This document shows, in pieces, positions 21,151 to 33,300 of a stretch of DNA of 64,000 nt. How positions within the stretch are numbered: position 1 is the first letter of the stretch; each line of letters starts with the position of its first letter. The stretch is from the NCBI GenBank assembly GCA_947579605.1, contig OX388307.1:32465237-32529236 (forward strand), given 5' to 3'. Origin of the DNA: Athripsodes cinereus (taxonomy: Eukaryota > Arthropoda > Insecta > Trichoptera > Leptoceridae). Both the position numbers and the translations under genes were made by a program. Below the pieces are notes generated by a model. The model saw only the letters and a list, made by a program, of their open reading frames with translations. It had not been told where the DNA came from and made no database searches.

Positions 21151-21725
21151 AAAAAAACACTGTTTTATGTTTCACATTAATGTATACCAAAGTGTATAAT
21201 AAATGTATAATGAATGGTTAATAAAGTGTGGATTTATATATAACTAATAATTATTTTTGTATTTAGGTTAATGTCGTATTAGGTCAATATATGTATAAAG
21301 TATGTTATAAGAGAACACGCCGACAAATCTTTTAGATTTGGCGTGACTCATTATCATAAGATGTATATATTTATTATTCAATGTACTATTTTCATTAAAT
21401 AAAAAAAAAAAAAAAAAAACTACAATTACACCTAGGGCTTTCACACCAACGCATTGTTTATTGTTACATAAATAATGTAGTATTATTGATATAAATGTGA
21501 TGTAAATATTTTATGAATAAAGAAATTTATAAAAAAAAATACATTGGCATCATCAGGGCGGAGTATAAACTTTATATAGTACTTACGCTCAATATAAAGT
21601 TACTTACGTATAAATATAAAGATTATACTTCGCCCTGATGATGCCAATGTATTGGTGAAAGCGCTAGGGGTAATTGTAGTATACTTTGGTATACATTAAT
21701 GTGAAACATAAAACAGTGTTTTTTT
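21151..21725. mobile_element. Foldback element with 43-bp termini and inner hairpins, copy A
   Basis: Left terminus 21151-21193 and right terminus 21683-21725 are exact mirror images (contain TTTATGTTTCACATTAATG). Inside, TACAATTACACCTAGGGCTT (about 21420-21440) mirrors CGCTAGGGGTAATTGTAG, and a further hairpin of about 35 bp is centred near 21595 with arms at GGCATCATCAGGGCGGAG. A hammerhead-like motif lies at 21635-21666. Confidence 0.8.
21635..21666 (+). ncRNA. Hammerhead-like motif, copy A, intact CTGATGA core
   Basis: CTGATGA, one extra T, stem II GCCAAT/ATTGGT, GAA, self-complementary AGCGCT, then A. All seven core bases match the hammerhead consensus; the extra U after the core is the only departure. 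Flanks CGCC and GGGG could form a partial stem I. Confidence 0.55.
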
Positions 21726-21729
21726 TATA

Positions 21730-22550
21730 CATATTTATTATTATTATTATGAAAAAAAGTTTTCCATTTTTTCATACATTGAAATGATAACGTTCAGTCT
21801 CTGCCCACTTTATAGTAAGATATTATCGTTTTTCTTTTTTAATTTATAAAATAAATCCAACTTCATCTTCTGATAATAAAAATTAATATGTTAATTCAAT
21901 TCTACCTGAAAAGACCATTACGATGTAAAAATAAAACACTTAAATATGTCGAATCGTAAAAATCAATAACGTAAGAGCTTGTAAATTACAAATTCTGTGA
22001 AATCCTGGAGCTTTATCAACAGAAGCTTTTCGCTTATTTTTAGATAAATTTATATACTTACCTGCTGAAGTTGATGGAGGGTCCCGAATAGACGTTGTAG
22101 CCGATACAAAGGTGTTAATGATAGAAAACAGTAGTGCTAAAACATTTAATGGAAATAATATTAAAATAATTGTTTTTATTTTATATATCTCGGCTGGCTA
22201 GAACATGGTATTTTTCTTTTTTTTTTCAGTATTTACCCATCCACTCCTGTACGAAGGACTCCTCCATTTTTCCCAAATTCTTCGATCTTGTATGATCTGT
22301 ATCTAGTTAATACCAACACGTTTAATCAATAAAATTGTCTCATCATCTCAATTGTGGTTTTCGCGCACGTTTTTAGTGTAAATAGACCTTTTGATACATG
22401 ACCAACCAATTTTTATTTCATAATTACTATCTTTCGAGCGATATCCATTGTTCCAATTTGTAGTCTTTCTGAATATCGAGATCGCGGTATTATAGGGAAA
22501 AAAAATTATAAATACAATTATGTCTCAGTTATTTTTTTTATAGATGTAGA
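21730..22550. other. No feature recognised
   Basis: AT-rich sequence shared with 44830-45645. No gene or repeat supported. Confidence 0.35.
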
Positions 22551-22554
22551 TAAG

Positions 22555-22850
22555 AAAATGCGTAAAACAAATGCACAGAGAGAATTGTTCACAACAATCA
22601 AGCTCCGTAAAACTTCATATTTTAGTCACATAATGAGGGGAGAAAAATGTGGCGACTGGTCATAGAAGGGAACATTGAGGGCCGTAGAGTGGTAGGATGG
22701 AAGCGGCTTTCCTGGCTTCAGAAATTCGAGAGTGGACCGGGATGAGAGGTGTGGAGAAGCTGTTTCGTACTGCCCAGAACAGACAAGATTTCTCCGTGGT
22801 GGTCGTCAACGTCGGGGGGGACCCAACAAGACACGTAAAGAAGAAAATAT
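22555..22850 (+). pseudogene. LINE C-terminal remnant, copy A
   Basis: Same family as 16900-17285: TTIKLRKTSYFSHIM, WLVIEGNIEGRRVVGWKRLS and a broken ELFRTAQNRQDFSVVVVNVG followed by GTQQDT and a stop. The 3' boundary is the stop near 22840. Confidence 0.6.
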
Positions 22851-23170
22851 ATGTGAGGTAAACTTGATAAAATATTAAATGTTACAGACCTCTGCAAACT
22901 CTCACCACTAAAAACCTGCAAAATACTAAGCAGAGAGAGGCACCCTGGTTCATCTACCTTTATATTTAATCCCATGAGACCTAGCACAACCTTCCACGTA
23001 CCCACATACTATACCTACTGTTATAATACTTGTGTGTTTGAAGAAGAGAGACGCCTTCAGTCTTATACTCGTCCTGGTAACACAACAAACAAACGATAGG
23101 TTCTACCCATTATAAAATAATAAGAACCTTAATAAAGCGCTATAATGCTTACCCCACAATATGTACGTAC

Positions 23171-23225
23171 CTAAATACCATCACGGTACATCCCGCAAGA
23201 AGAGTAACCAATAGACTAGCTGCAT
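23171..23225 (-). mobile_element. 3' fragment of family-2 element, copy A
   Basis: The reverse complement ATGCAGCTAGTCTATTGGTT, CTTGCGGGATGTACCGTGAT matches the family 3' block with decay. Confidence 0.45.
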
Positions 23226-23285
23226 ATTAAATTATTTAAAATATGAAATCACTTTTTTTTGTTTCGCAAAAGTGAACATAACCAG

Positions 23286-23317
23286 CGACGTCTTTCGTCT
23301 TATAAAAACATTTTCAA
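23286..23317 (-). ncRNA. Decayed hammerhead-like motif, copy A
   Basis: Minus strand: TTGAAAA, T, stem II GTT...GAC, GAA, AGACGTCG. The stem III end is mutated and stem II is weakened relative to copy B. It is a likely relic of the 3447-type hairpin family. Confidence 0.35.
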
Positions 23318-23400
23318 TATGTGTGTATTTATATCTGAGTGCTACTGTGCAATTATTTATTGCATTTGAAAATGTTCAACGTATGAAATTTATAAAATTA

Positions 23401-23791
23401 CTAGCTGACCCGGCAAACGTTGTTTTGCCATATACATTATTTATTTGCCATATAAATATGTACGAGTACATTATATATCGATATATATTGAAAAAATGAT
23501 TGAATTACTAATACCGCTATTAAAAATAGGGGTTCTTGGTAGAAGGGTGAAAATTTAGGGCTGTATGTATTTTTTAATGCCTTTTACCATAAAAAATCAA
23601 AATTTGTCCAAAAAAAAAAAATTAAAAAGAAATCGGGGTGGATCACCCTTAACTTTAAGGGGTATAAAAAATAGATGTTGGCCGATTCTCAGACCTACCC
23701 CATAAGCACACAAAATTTCATCAAAATCGGTCTAGCCGTTTCGGAGGAGTATGAAAACAAACGCCGTGACACGAGAATTTTATATATTAGA
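23401..23791 (-). mobile_element. Non-autonomous Helitron, copy A
   Basis: On the minus strand it starts TCTAATATATAAAATTCTCG and ends GGGTCAGCTAG, between A and T as Helitrons do. The body has CTCCTCCGAAACGGCTAGAC and AACAACGTTTGCCGGGTC. No helicase is present. Confidence 0.85.
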
Positions 23792-23799
23792 TATTAAAG

Positions 23800-24115
23800 A
23801 GTGGGAATCTTGAATATCATGGCACGTAGGTTTACCTACACGTCATTATTATTGCTATGGCTTACTCTAAAAGTGATGCAGCATTTGTAAAGGCGAGATA
23901 AACTGATAAATTTGTACAAAATCTATTTAGTAACATCGTCCATTCTTTTTTTTTAAAAATTGGTTCCCTGTAAAATGGAATTCAATCAATTATCTTTATT
24001 GTCGAATATATTGTGGCATGTTCGATGTAAAACCATGTTGAAACCATTAATATAATTCTATGGTTGAAACACATGTTGCATACAAATCTCTAATAATACC
24101 TCTCTATAATTGTAT
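23800..24115. other. No feature recognised
   Basis: AT-rich sequence shared with 46885-47185. Copy A has about 30 bp not in B (around 24030-24060). Confidence 0.35.
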
Positions 24116-24129
24116 GTGTGTATGTATGC

Positions 24130-24480
24130 TGGATGATTTATTCGGCGTCGTTTAATGGAACATCCATCTCAAAGGCGCGGGAAACTATGTTGGAAGAGCG
24201 ACATCTTCAACTCGCTCCTGAACGTTGTTATGGATTGGTTTTTACGAAAGTCCTCGGGATGTCGGTTCCAGGTGACGGTTTTTGCGACGCCAAAAGCCCT
24301 ATCATAGAAACAGGACTTGTTTGCTCTATTCATTTCGTCCAGCATGTTGGTGGATGTCTTAGCTGAGCGTAGAGGTCTACTTGCAGGTGTTTTGAGAACA
24401 CGGAGCTCAGAATGTGACTGAGGTGCCATATTGTTCAAAGCCTTGTAAACTATGAAGCACAGTTTAAATGTCTTCATATA
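24130..24480 (-). pseudogene. L2/CR1-like LINE C-terminus, copy A
   Basis: The minus-strand frame 24169-24477 reads LCFIVYKALNNMAPQSHSEL, then RPLRSAKTSTNMLDEMNRAN, SCFYDRAFGVAKTVTWNRHP and FRSELKMSLFQHSFPRL. This is the classic YKALN-xAP...GxRAFxxAxPxxWNxLP...FKxxLKTxLF end of L2/CR1-like elements. It is older than the duplication. Confidence 0.8.
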
Positions 24481-24943
24481 TACAAAAGATCCTTCGTATA
24501 TGCCCTTTTTTATTTTTCTTGTCGCAGAAGAAACAAAAATGTTCAGCTTTTCATGACATTTAATGATGTCTTATTGATATTTTGTAATGAACTTTTGTAA
24601 TGTCACTATAAACACGAGTTGCATTTCTATTTTAATATAACGTTACATCAAGTAATGATAAAGGACAACGTGTATTTATACACAACCAGCAACAACATAA
24701 TTATGCCTTTAAGAAATTTTAACCATATAAAATGACATCTTCTTCTTATGATCAAATTAACACAAGAAGTACCTTATGAACAGTCTGATGATCAAGAAGA
24801 TCTTTCATCCAAGTTTGATTCCTCCTGCTGCCAACTTAGTCCACTCTCTTTTTGAGGTTTATTGTTTATTATAACAACGTATATTTAGGTGTTCCTATAT
24901 CTAAAAAATAAAATAAAAATTGATTACCGATAGATCGCATACT

Positions 24944-24985
24944 ACGGAGGTCTTTTACTACTAACATGTAGTAAAAGACCTCCGT
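24944..24985. repeat. 18-bp perfect palindrome, copy A only
   Basis: 24944-24961 and 24968-24985 are exact reverse complements around TAACAT. Copy B (about 48285-48315) has only a degenerate related stretch. Similar in kind to the palindrome at 8663. Confidence 0.7.
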
Positions 24986-25318
24986 TTCATAATGTGAACA
25001 TACCTTAATCCACCTTTAAAGAATGACAGCTGTAGTAGGTATGTACCCAGTTTCAAGTCGGGACATCTTCGGATTCATGTCATCTATAAACTCAAGGGAC
25101 CTTCGGGACGTGACATGAATTGCCAACATTTGTTATTATTATTATTATATTGATGTTATTATCATAAGGTATTTATTATTGAGTGATCACAATATGAAAG
25201 GGACAAATACAAGTCGTGTTGGTCCTAATACAATCAGTGGAACTACTCCTGACGCAGATCTTTTCAACTAACTTTGAAACATACATAAACATATTTTTTC
25301 CTTGTCTTCGTTGTGTTA

Positions 25319-25940
25319 ACAAAAACAAAGAAATATAATAATAAGATAGGATAAGACAAGATAAGAGAAAAGTTAAACATAATGATCAATCATATTATAA
25401 TACAATTAATAAAATTAATAAAATAAAACACATCAATGAACAGTAAAACCACCGATTCAAGCAATATATAAAATAATTAGTATAAACTTTTCTATAATAA
25501 TATAATAGATAAAGAATATTAATGAAATAATAAGATTTAAAAATATAATAATATAACAAAAAATCATAAATTAATAAATAATGAAATCAATAAGTCAGTA
25601 ATTCGAATTAAATATACAATAAATATTAAATATACAATTAAATAATTAAAAAAAATACATAAAATAAAAAATAAATTTAAATTAAAAATAATGAATATAA
25701 TAATAAGATTACGGCAGATAACCAATTAAAAAATGATACACCAAAAGCGACGGTGAGAATTAAGTAGAATTAGAATCTAGCAACAAGTGGCTCATGGAAG
25801 TAAGTGGAGTTGGCATAAAGTCCAAAAGATAAAATTGTAAAACTATAAACTATGGGAGATGTTGCGACAATCTCAGCAGTTGGACAACTCCAGTCCTGAA
25901 CTGATTTCTACACAAATATAATAATTATCTTGTCCTGGTT
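25319..25940. other. Highly AT-rich stretch specific to copy A
   Basis: Simple A/T-rich sequence (many AATAATAA and TAAAATAAA runs) lies where copy B has an unrelated block of about 1 kb (48650-49665). One copy must have gained or replaced sequence here. No gene seen. Confidence 0.6.
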
Positions 25941-26292
25941 GAGAATCAAATCCGGAAGGTCAAAACTCACAGATAAGAGTGTTATTACTTCCACGCCAAA
26001 TCAGTCATCTATCATAAATAGAAAGTGGAAGAAGGTGTGGGTAGATCCAGGACCAAATCCTAAGAAAACTATGTTTCCATAAATCAAAATTTAACAGACC
26101 GGAAACCACTGCCATAATATGTCGAATGTGATTTGAACACTAGACTGGACGCTCATCTTTTTAAAATTCAACTCGTTGAAAGTCCACACCGCGAGTGCGG
26201 TCTGGACGAGGAGACGCTTGACCATGTTTTCCTGGGGTGTCGTCTCAGGGATGCCTATGACATTTTCGTAGTTTTTCTTCAAAACGATTGCC
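25941..26292 (+). pseudogene. LINE ORF C-terminus cut by the duplication junction
   Basis: The frame around 26133-26290 gives RLDAHLFKIQLVESP, ECGLDEETLDHVFLGCRLRD, YDIFVVFLQND, a zinc-knuckle C-terminus of a jockey-like LINE with one knuckle cysteine changed to R. At TGCC it stops being LINE and becomes the left end of copy B. The intact partner is at 49670-50111. Confidence 0.75.
26289..26292. other. Tandem duplication junction with TGCC microhomology
   Basis: AAACGATTGCC here matches AAACAATTGCC at 50002-50012. TGCCTTGGTACGGCCCC matches 6759-6775. Beyond TGCC the three contexts diverge in the way expected of a single head-to-tail join. Confidence 0.85.
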
Positions 26293-26363
26293 TTGGTACG
26301 GCCCCATGTCCAGAATCACATTTATTTCATGTTTAATAAAGAGTAAATCAAAATAAAACACTC

Positions 26364-26397
26364 TTGAGAATGTCCATTGAAGTGGACGAAAACGTTT
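26364..26397 (+). ncRNA. Hammerhead-like motif near left end of copy B
   Basis: TTGAGAA, T, stem II GTCCA/TGGAC with a 6-nt loop, GAA, self-complementary AACGTT, then T. It lies in sequence absent from the matching part of copy A. Confidence 0.45.
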
Positions 26398-26439
26398 TAA
26401 TAAACTCGATAACGAATTTAAATAAATATAGTGAAAATA

Positions 26440-26482
26440 TTTGTATTTGGGTCTATAACAAACTCAGATATATCTTTTTAAA
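26440..26482 (+). mobile_element. SINE-1 tail fragment
   Basis: GTATTTGGGTCTATAACAAA then CAGATATATCTTTTTAAAAA is the 3' end of SINE-1 in the same orientation as 156-332. Confidence 0.5.
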
Positions 26483-26484
26483 AA

Positions 26485-26810
26485 TGTAAATATTCTAAAC
26501 ATTTGTTGCTAACTGGTCGAACTAGCAGCCGCTAGCAACCGTCTCTTCCACTCTCGTCTGTCCTTTGCTTTTGTCTTCTAGTTTGTGATATGCAGTGTGA
26601 ATGCATCTGACAGAGTCCATCCATCGCAGTTTGTGCCTTCCCTATCTTCTTCGTCCATGTGGTGTGACGCATTTTACAGAGTTGTCGTCGTCCATTCTGA
26701 TTATGTCACCAACCCATCTTAAGCGCCCCACCTTGATGGAGCTGATCACATCGGGCTCTCCATACATGTCATAAAGTTCTCCGTTGTTGTATCGATGACG
26801 CCACAGACAC
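26485..26810 (-). pseudogene. MITE terminus plus RTE-like LINE remnant, copy B
   Basis: The right terminus of the 7168-7328 MITE (26485-26522) is followed by the LINE remnant of 7345-7770, here with the last C-terminal codons deleted and an extra GTGTGACGCATTTTACAGAG region kept. On the minus strand it still encodes the VGRLRW(V)G motif. Confidence 0.55.
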
Positions 26811-26811
26811 G

Positions 26812-26985
26812 TTTGAAGTTACTAGAAAATATTTTCCCTTTTTTTAATGCTTAATTTACTAAAAACAAGCAATTCGCTTATTTCGTGAAAGTGGGGTTGG
26901 TCGATGACGGGATCTGAACCAGAAATCCCCCGGATGAAATTTTGAGATTTTCCTATGAGGCTACCAATCAAAAAAACAAAAAAAA
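26812..26985 (-). mobile_element. tRNA-like SINE fragment (third family), copy B
   Basis: Near-identical partner of 8148-8320. Confidence 0.45.
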
Positions 26986-27039
26986 TAATATATATCATCT
27001 ACATACGTAGTTAGTAGACTTGCAGAGCTGAATATAACA

Positions 27040-27292
27040 TAACATGTATAGACAATTCACACAGACCGAGCTAGTCCCAAACTAAGATATGAATCTTATA
27101 TTATGGGTACTAACACGACGATACACATATATACAATGCACTAAACACATATACATGTAACACCCAGACCCAGGACAATTTGAAAAAGGTCTTACTTCAT
27201 TTTTGCCGTAGCCGGGAATCGAACCCGGGACCTCGTGACTCAAAGGCAAGTGCGTTAGCCTCCGCGCCACACCGGTCGTCTATGGTAAACAT
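27040..27292 (-). mobile_element. tRNA-headed SINE, copy B
   Basis: Partner of 8385-8625, B box at 27215-27225. It lacks the palindrome that follows in copy A. Confidence 0.75.
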
Positions 27293-27698
27293 GTATGTCA
27301 TTCTCTCCGTGCCAACAAAAAATAATATATGAATCTCATGGGACACAATAAAAAAACTTATTTAAAAAAGATTGCAAAATCTTTTTTTTGCAGTTACTCC
27401 ATGGACTAAAATGATCATAATTTCAAGTTTTTCAAGTAAAAATTAACGTTCTTCCAATAAAATAATGTCACACTTGTGACTCAAATAAAATGTACTTACA
27501 TTGTATTAAATTCAAACGAGCCAACAAACCCCTTTCTCATCATTTTCGCACCAACCACATCCGCACACAAGAACAGATTGAAGAATAACCTACACTTACC
27601 TATGTAATATGAAACAATTCCACTTCCTTCTAACATTCTTCCTCCCAACTTCCTGTGCTTTCAACCTGAAATTTATTGTACAATCAAACCATGAGAAC

Positions 27699-28154
27699 TA
27701 GAGATGCAACGAATAGTATATTTACCGAATACTATGAAATATGTACCAAATAACCGAATATTCTACGAATATTCGGCAAAACAATGGTGAGAGTCTGCGG
27801 TACTCCCAACCCCGCAACTTCGTGTAGGTACGTCATAGACATATGTATTAGACTTGCAGCGCGATACATTTTTTCGAAATTTTTGTATTCCAACATTAAT
27901 AATAACAATATGTTTTTTCACTCCATATCAAATTAAATTAATTAATTATATATTTGAGGATTAATTACTATGCATCTGTAGCTGACAACGAAGTAGCAAA
28001 AATCCATAAGCCATTAGTTCCTTCCAGTTTGATATTAAAAATATTCGGCAAAATACCGAATCATAGACTAAACATTCGGTATTCGGCCTAGTAGTAAAAA
28101 TGTTGTCAAGTAAACAGAATACCGAATAGTTGCCTGATATTCGTTGCATCTCTA
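27699..28154. mobile_element. hAT-type MITE, copy B
   Basis: Partner of 9072-9529 with the same imperfect target duplication (ATGAGAAC/ATGAGAAT), so the insertion predates the duplication. Confidence 0.8.
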
Positions 28155-28790
28155 ATGAGAATTCTAAAGCTATGATTCTGCTATTAACAGCACTGGCAGC
28201 AGATAGCGCTCGATTACATCATGAGCAGCAGACCGCAGTACTATTCACTATGTATGTAAAAATAGAGTATTGTCAAGCATCGCGAGAGTTTAACACTTTC
28301 ATGAGAGAGCCTTCGGCATTGCAGGTTTTGTGATGCTGTCTGCCTTTGTTCTAAGAAATTTCAATTAACATTGAGGAATTGGACACATTTTCTTTTGATT
28401 GGCTTAATTAATTTTATCTACAATTGTAAGATATCAAGGGATTAATAAGGGATTGTAAAAGGCCGAAATCATCCAAACAAGGGTACATCGCAATTATAAA
28501 ATAAGCTGTCTGTAAATCTACGACGCCAGAGAAACATTTGTTTATTTATGTAAATAAAACAAATAAAAAATTGTGTCCATTTTCAGGAATATAAATAAAT
28601 AAATTACAAACTTCAAATCGAAAAAAGACGGGTTATATTTTTCAGAATCATATAAAATCTTTTAATTATTCGATCTTGTAACTTTATATTTTTTTTAATG
28701 AATGAAGAAACATTCTGTCGATTTAGTGGCAGTGATTTGAGGGCATAGGTTAGTGCCAGGTCTAGGCCCTGGCTTCCACAATGCCTAGAC

Positions 28791-29257
28791 CAGTAGTTCT
28801 TAACCATTTTTCTCCAATTCACCACTTTTTAGTGAGCCAACACTCCATTCCCCACCACAGCATCGGTGTTTGACAAATTCAATTTTAACTCATGCAGTGA
28901 TTAGCACGTAGATATATATACGTTTTGCTTTTTTATGACATTTTACTGCCTCTAATTTTTGTTTGCATACAAAACCTCATATATTGGATGTTCTTGTTAT
29001 TAAAACAATCTGGAAATAGTTCTTATTTGTAAATTAAGTCAGAAATTGGATGTAATGTATTAGATTTTGAAAAACTATGATTTTTTCTGGATGGAAACAA
29101 ATGCACGAAATTACCCACCTGGCAAACTCCGCCATTCCCCACCAGTGATAAATTCCCCACCTGGCAACTCCGCCATTCCCCACCAGTGATAAATCCCCAC
29201 CTGGCAACTCCGCCATTCCCCACCAGTGATAAATTCCCCACCGGTTAAGAACCACTG
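28791..29257. mobile_element. hAT-type element with expanded internal minisatellite, copy B
   Basis: Partner of 10165-10596. GCCTAGAC at 28783-28790 and 29258-29265. It has three CCCCACCTGGCAACTCCGCC-type units against two in copy A. Confidence 0.85.
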
Positions 29258-29505
29258 GCCTAGACTGTGCTTGTTTTATGCAGGCGAGTTACTTCACGCA
29301 TCGGCGCAGTTTTTGTCTTGTTTGAATGTTCGATGAGATATAAATCTGTTACAGGTTACATCTTCTTCTTGTTGTGTCCCGCTAGACTTGTATTTCGAAG
29401 GTTCGTAGTTGCAGAATGGAGACCTCGCATGCCTTAAGACTACAGATGTCGTAAGTGCAAGAGATTATAAATAAAAAGCACATTGATAATAGTTTAGGTA
29501 TATAT

Positions 29506-30050
29506 CGATGGTATAAAGCACAAAAGACACATGTCCACATTTGACACTTTCAAGAAAACAGGTTTTTAAAGTTTGAGGTTCTCAATTAATTCAATAGCTA
29601 CAAATTAATGGAGAAGGTGTTGAAAATCATAGTCTTTGTTCTTTCTTAATGTCATTTTTGACTTATTTTTTATTTTCTTTTTAACCAGAATGTCAAGAAT
29701 TAGCATTTTTAGATGATGGTCATGGACATGTGTTTGGAAGTGTGATGGAAGTGCTGCTCACGGCGACTTTTGGGATACGTTTATGCGTGCACAGATGACA
29801 CATGTCCATCCTAGATGAACATGTGTTTATTGGAATCTTAATATCTTAGGTGACATGTTACATCTGTGCACAAAACAAAGTGCATTTGTGGACATGTGAC
29901 ATTTGGTTTTTATTAAATTTTTCAATAATGATATTAAGATTGTTGGTAATATTAAGTCAGGACATAGATGGCGTTGCAACCAATCTTGTACATGTATTAA
30001 CTCATTTTACCTAAAAAGTGGACATGTGTCTTTTGTGCTTTATACCATCG
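29506..30050. mobile_element. TIR element with 33-bp perfect termini, copy B only
   Basis: 29506-29538 (CGATGGTATAAAGCACAAAA, then GACACATGTCCAC) is the exact reverse complement of 30018-30050. Copy A shows the empty AT-rich site near 10843. Internal motifs GACATGT and ACATGTG recur in both orientations. There is no long frame, so it is non-autonomous. An older relative starts at 53265. Confidence 0.85.
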
Positions 30051-30304
30051 ATATATTTGTATTATAATAATAAGATAACACCAAACATTGGAACCAATAT
30101 TGATTCAATATATAGCAACGCAAGATTGTGAATATAGTTAAGATTTATACATAAATTTAGAAAAAAATATTATAAATTAGTAATTAATATTATTTTTCAA
30201 ATGGGGTACTCGCACATTTCTACTTTATTTTACAAATAATAATTTAGGGAAATGTAACAAATTATATAAGAGATAAAAAAAATCCATACATTAATAATAA
30301 AGAT

Positions 30305-33300
30305 TGTTATGGTTCTGTATTTTAGAACGACCAAAAATCTCCCAAATACCTACATCTGTATGAGATAAGAAAAAAAAATGTGAAATTTTGCTATCAGCGG
30401 CAAACTAGATAATTAGTAGAGCAATTATATTTATTGGTGACAAATATTTTGTTTACGAATATTATGGAAATATTTGCATATCTCACGGGGCAATAAACAG
30501 ATTGCATTCGCACGTGGGAAGAGATGCCGGCATATTCTTTGTGATTTTCTAAGGGGGTCGTAAAATATTATAGAAGATAATATTATTAGGAAGTTCGAAT
30601 ATCTTGTTGTGAAATAATAAACGCGGCTTCCTCAAAGAGAAAAAGGACAATATAGAAATGTAGTCCGTGGGAATGAGATATTTTGCTGAAAACAATAAAT
30701 GCGACAGTAAAATAGAACATGGAAAAAAAAGGGGAGCTGATAAGAAATTCTATCTAGGTGGCCAGTAATTATATACGTCACGAAATACCTACCACTAATA
30801 TAACGCAGTATGTATGTACTTACTTGCGTTATTGGGGGGATTATTAATAAAGAAGTGTTGATCAATCAATTATGTATTACATTATCAATTGTTGAAAATC
30901 ATATTGAAATGAATGGAAGGGTAGCCGGATTAATTAATAGGTGTGTAAGGAGGCTTATTAATACACAGGTGAAGATAGAAAGAGAGAATAATTTATAATT
31001 ACGAGAGATTCGAATTAACGGATAGAATAGTTATAGAATGTTGTTGCAATGAACACAATAACGTGTGTACGTAAGATCTGATTTTATTGAATGAATAAGT
31101 AGAAGTGAATATAGATTGAAATTAATTGATATCGGGAATTTGTTATCAATAATTTTTATTGTATATTGTATGAGGTGTATGTAAGACTTTCTTTTACTAA
31201 TCTTATACCTACTATGATTTTAGGTAATAATCATTGGACGTCTAGGTATAAATAAATAACGAAATAGAATTATTCATGCGATATTTACGAGGTATGAGTG
31301 GTCTTCATTATGTATTTGTAAATTTTAATTAAGTGTAGGAATAAGATAAAGGTACCTAAATGTGAAACATGGATATCTAAATTAGGTATGGGTCGTGATA
31401 GAAATGAAATAAGAAAGATCTTCATAAATATGAGGGGGAGTAAATAGATAAACCGATAGATATTTTTAGAGTCGGGAATTATTATTGCAGTTAATATTGA
31501 TGATATTATGAGTTTTGAACGCAGAAGGCGATGTGAAGCGCGTAGATGATTAGTATCTAAGCCATAAATTACGACTCGAAAGGCGGTACAATGTTAGGAA
31601 GAGATAGAAGATGTTAAAATGAGATAGAACGACGTGCGGACTGCATCCCTGTGTTACATTGGCGAGAATCATAGGGGTGGATGCGAGAGATAAGGAAGTA
31701 CGTCGTGATTGGAGGATTAGAGATTTTGCCCGCGAAATCTGGTATAAAAGCTCATACATATCGGAAAAGAGAGACAGATTAAAATTCAGTTGAGAAGGGA
31801 TACCGCGATCGTTATTCGCGGAGGGTCAAGGATAATTCAAATTTAGTTGTGAAGAGGTACCGCGATTGTTATTCGCGGAAGGGCCGAGAAGATTAAAATT
31901 CAGTTGAGAAGAGAAACCGCGATTTAGTTATTCGCGGAGAATCGCGAGTAGTATTCGCGAAAAGTGATTTTGTTGTGAGAAATTGATTCGCGGAGATAAC
32001 TTAGAGATTGTTTGTAGTGAGATCAAATTCAAATTCAAATTGATCGATCGAGATTGTTATACATAGTCGCGAAAATTTGGGAGAAATTAATAATAAGATA
32101 TTAATAATCGTGAATAAGAACTAATAATTGTGAGTCAAATGATTCGTAGTGAACAAGTAAACGAATATATCGGTGTGTAATTACACAATACCAATCAACC
32201 AACTATTCTTATCTATAGTAAATCATTGATTAGCTGTCGAAGCGGTGCGATAGACTTTACTCAATGAGTTGGCAAATTAAAATCATAACGCAAGAAGCCT
32301 ACGACTAGTGTAAACTGTGTGACGTCGCAGAGGGTCAGAGGTGAATTAGCCAACGGGAAGATTTCACTTAGAAGGGGAGGACACGTGAATGCTGTGCGTC
32401 AGGAAACGGGAGATACCTACATACATTCAGATTCGATTAATTTTCTTATTTCGCTACTCGAGGTCGAAAGGGAAGATAAGATCTACATACATCGGAGGCG
32501 CGGTTAATCATATCGTAAGAAAAATTGTTTTAATTTAAATTTATGTCTACTTTATTTTTATTATACACATTGTTATCAAATTATTGATTGATAATTATTA
32601 TGTTTTAATGAGTAACTAGTTATTGATGACCTGGATAAATTATTATCGTGGATAGTTACCTTGTTATGGTATGACTATTAGTTTGATTTTTGATTTTGTG
32701 TATTTAATATTATTTGATAATATTTTGTTTTATGAACAACTGATTATGGATGACTGACTTTAATAATTGTTATGAATCAGCATTTTATCATGGTTTATTA
32801 GTGGGTTGATTTTTTTTTAATGTGTAAATAACTACCAATTGATACTCTTACTTAATTATAAAATTTTCATGAATAATGGATAGTGAAAATAATAATATTA
32901 ATTTGTCATACGCAAGTACCTAGTGGTACGACTACTGCCAGTTTAATCTAGCCTTAATTAATCTAGAGCTCGCAGTTTTATGAGACTAGAATAATGTTTC
33001 AATTGTTTTCTTCGTATTGATTACATTGCTTTTTATATATGAATATAACATTACACTGAGTTACATACATATATAAACATGATATTTTCTTAATTTCTCT
33101 TGTAAATAATAGCTGTTTAATTATATATATTATTTTTTTTATTATTATTGACTAACTTATTGAAAAATACATTACTATTACTGTATATTGTGGTATTATC
33201 AAGGTGGAAACTGTTGAGTAATGTTATTGTTTAATTGTGTAAATAAACCATATTTTGTATCCAATTCTCTAGAGTTTACAATTAGTAGAATAGTTAGATT

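Larger units (their letters stand above)
6763..26292 (+). repeat. Tandem segmental duplication, copy A
   Basis: About 19.5 kb whose features recur in the same order and orientation in 26293-50012. Anchors by eye: 7291/26485, 8385/27040, 9072/27699, 10165/28791, 12078/34757, 15286/38818, 21151/44252, 23401/46502, 26289/50009. The left end (TGCC followed by TTGGTACGGCCCC) and the right end (TGCC at 26289-26292) share four bases. Single-base differences are sparse, but several whole insertions are private to one copy. Confidence 0.85.

Noticed and set aside
23272..23499. 75-codon frame present in both copies (46373-46600)
   Set aside because: It crosses from a hairpin relic into a Helitron end, so it cannot be one gene.
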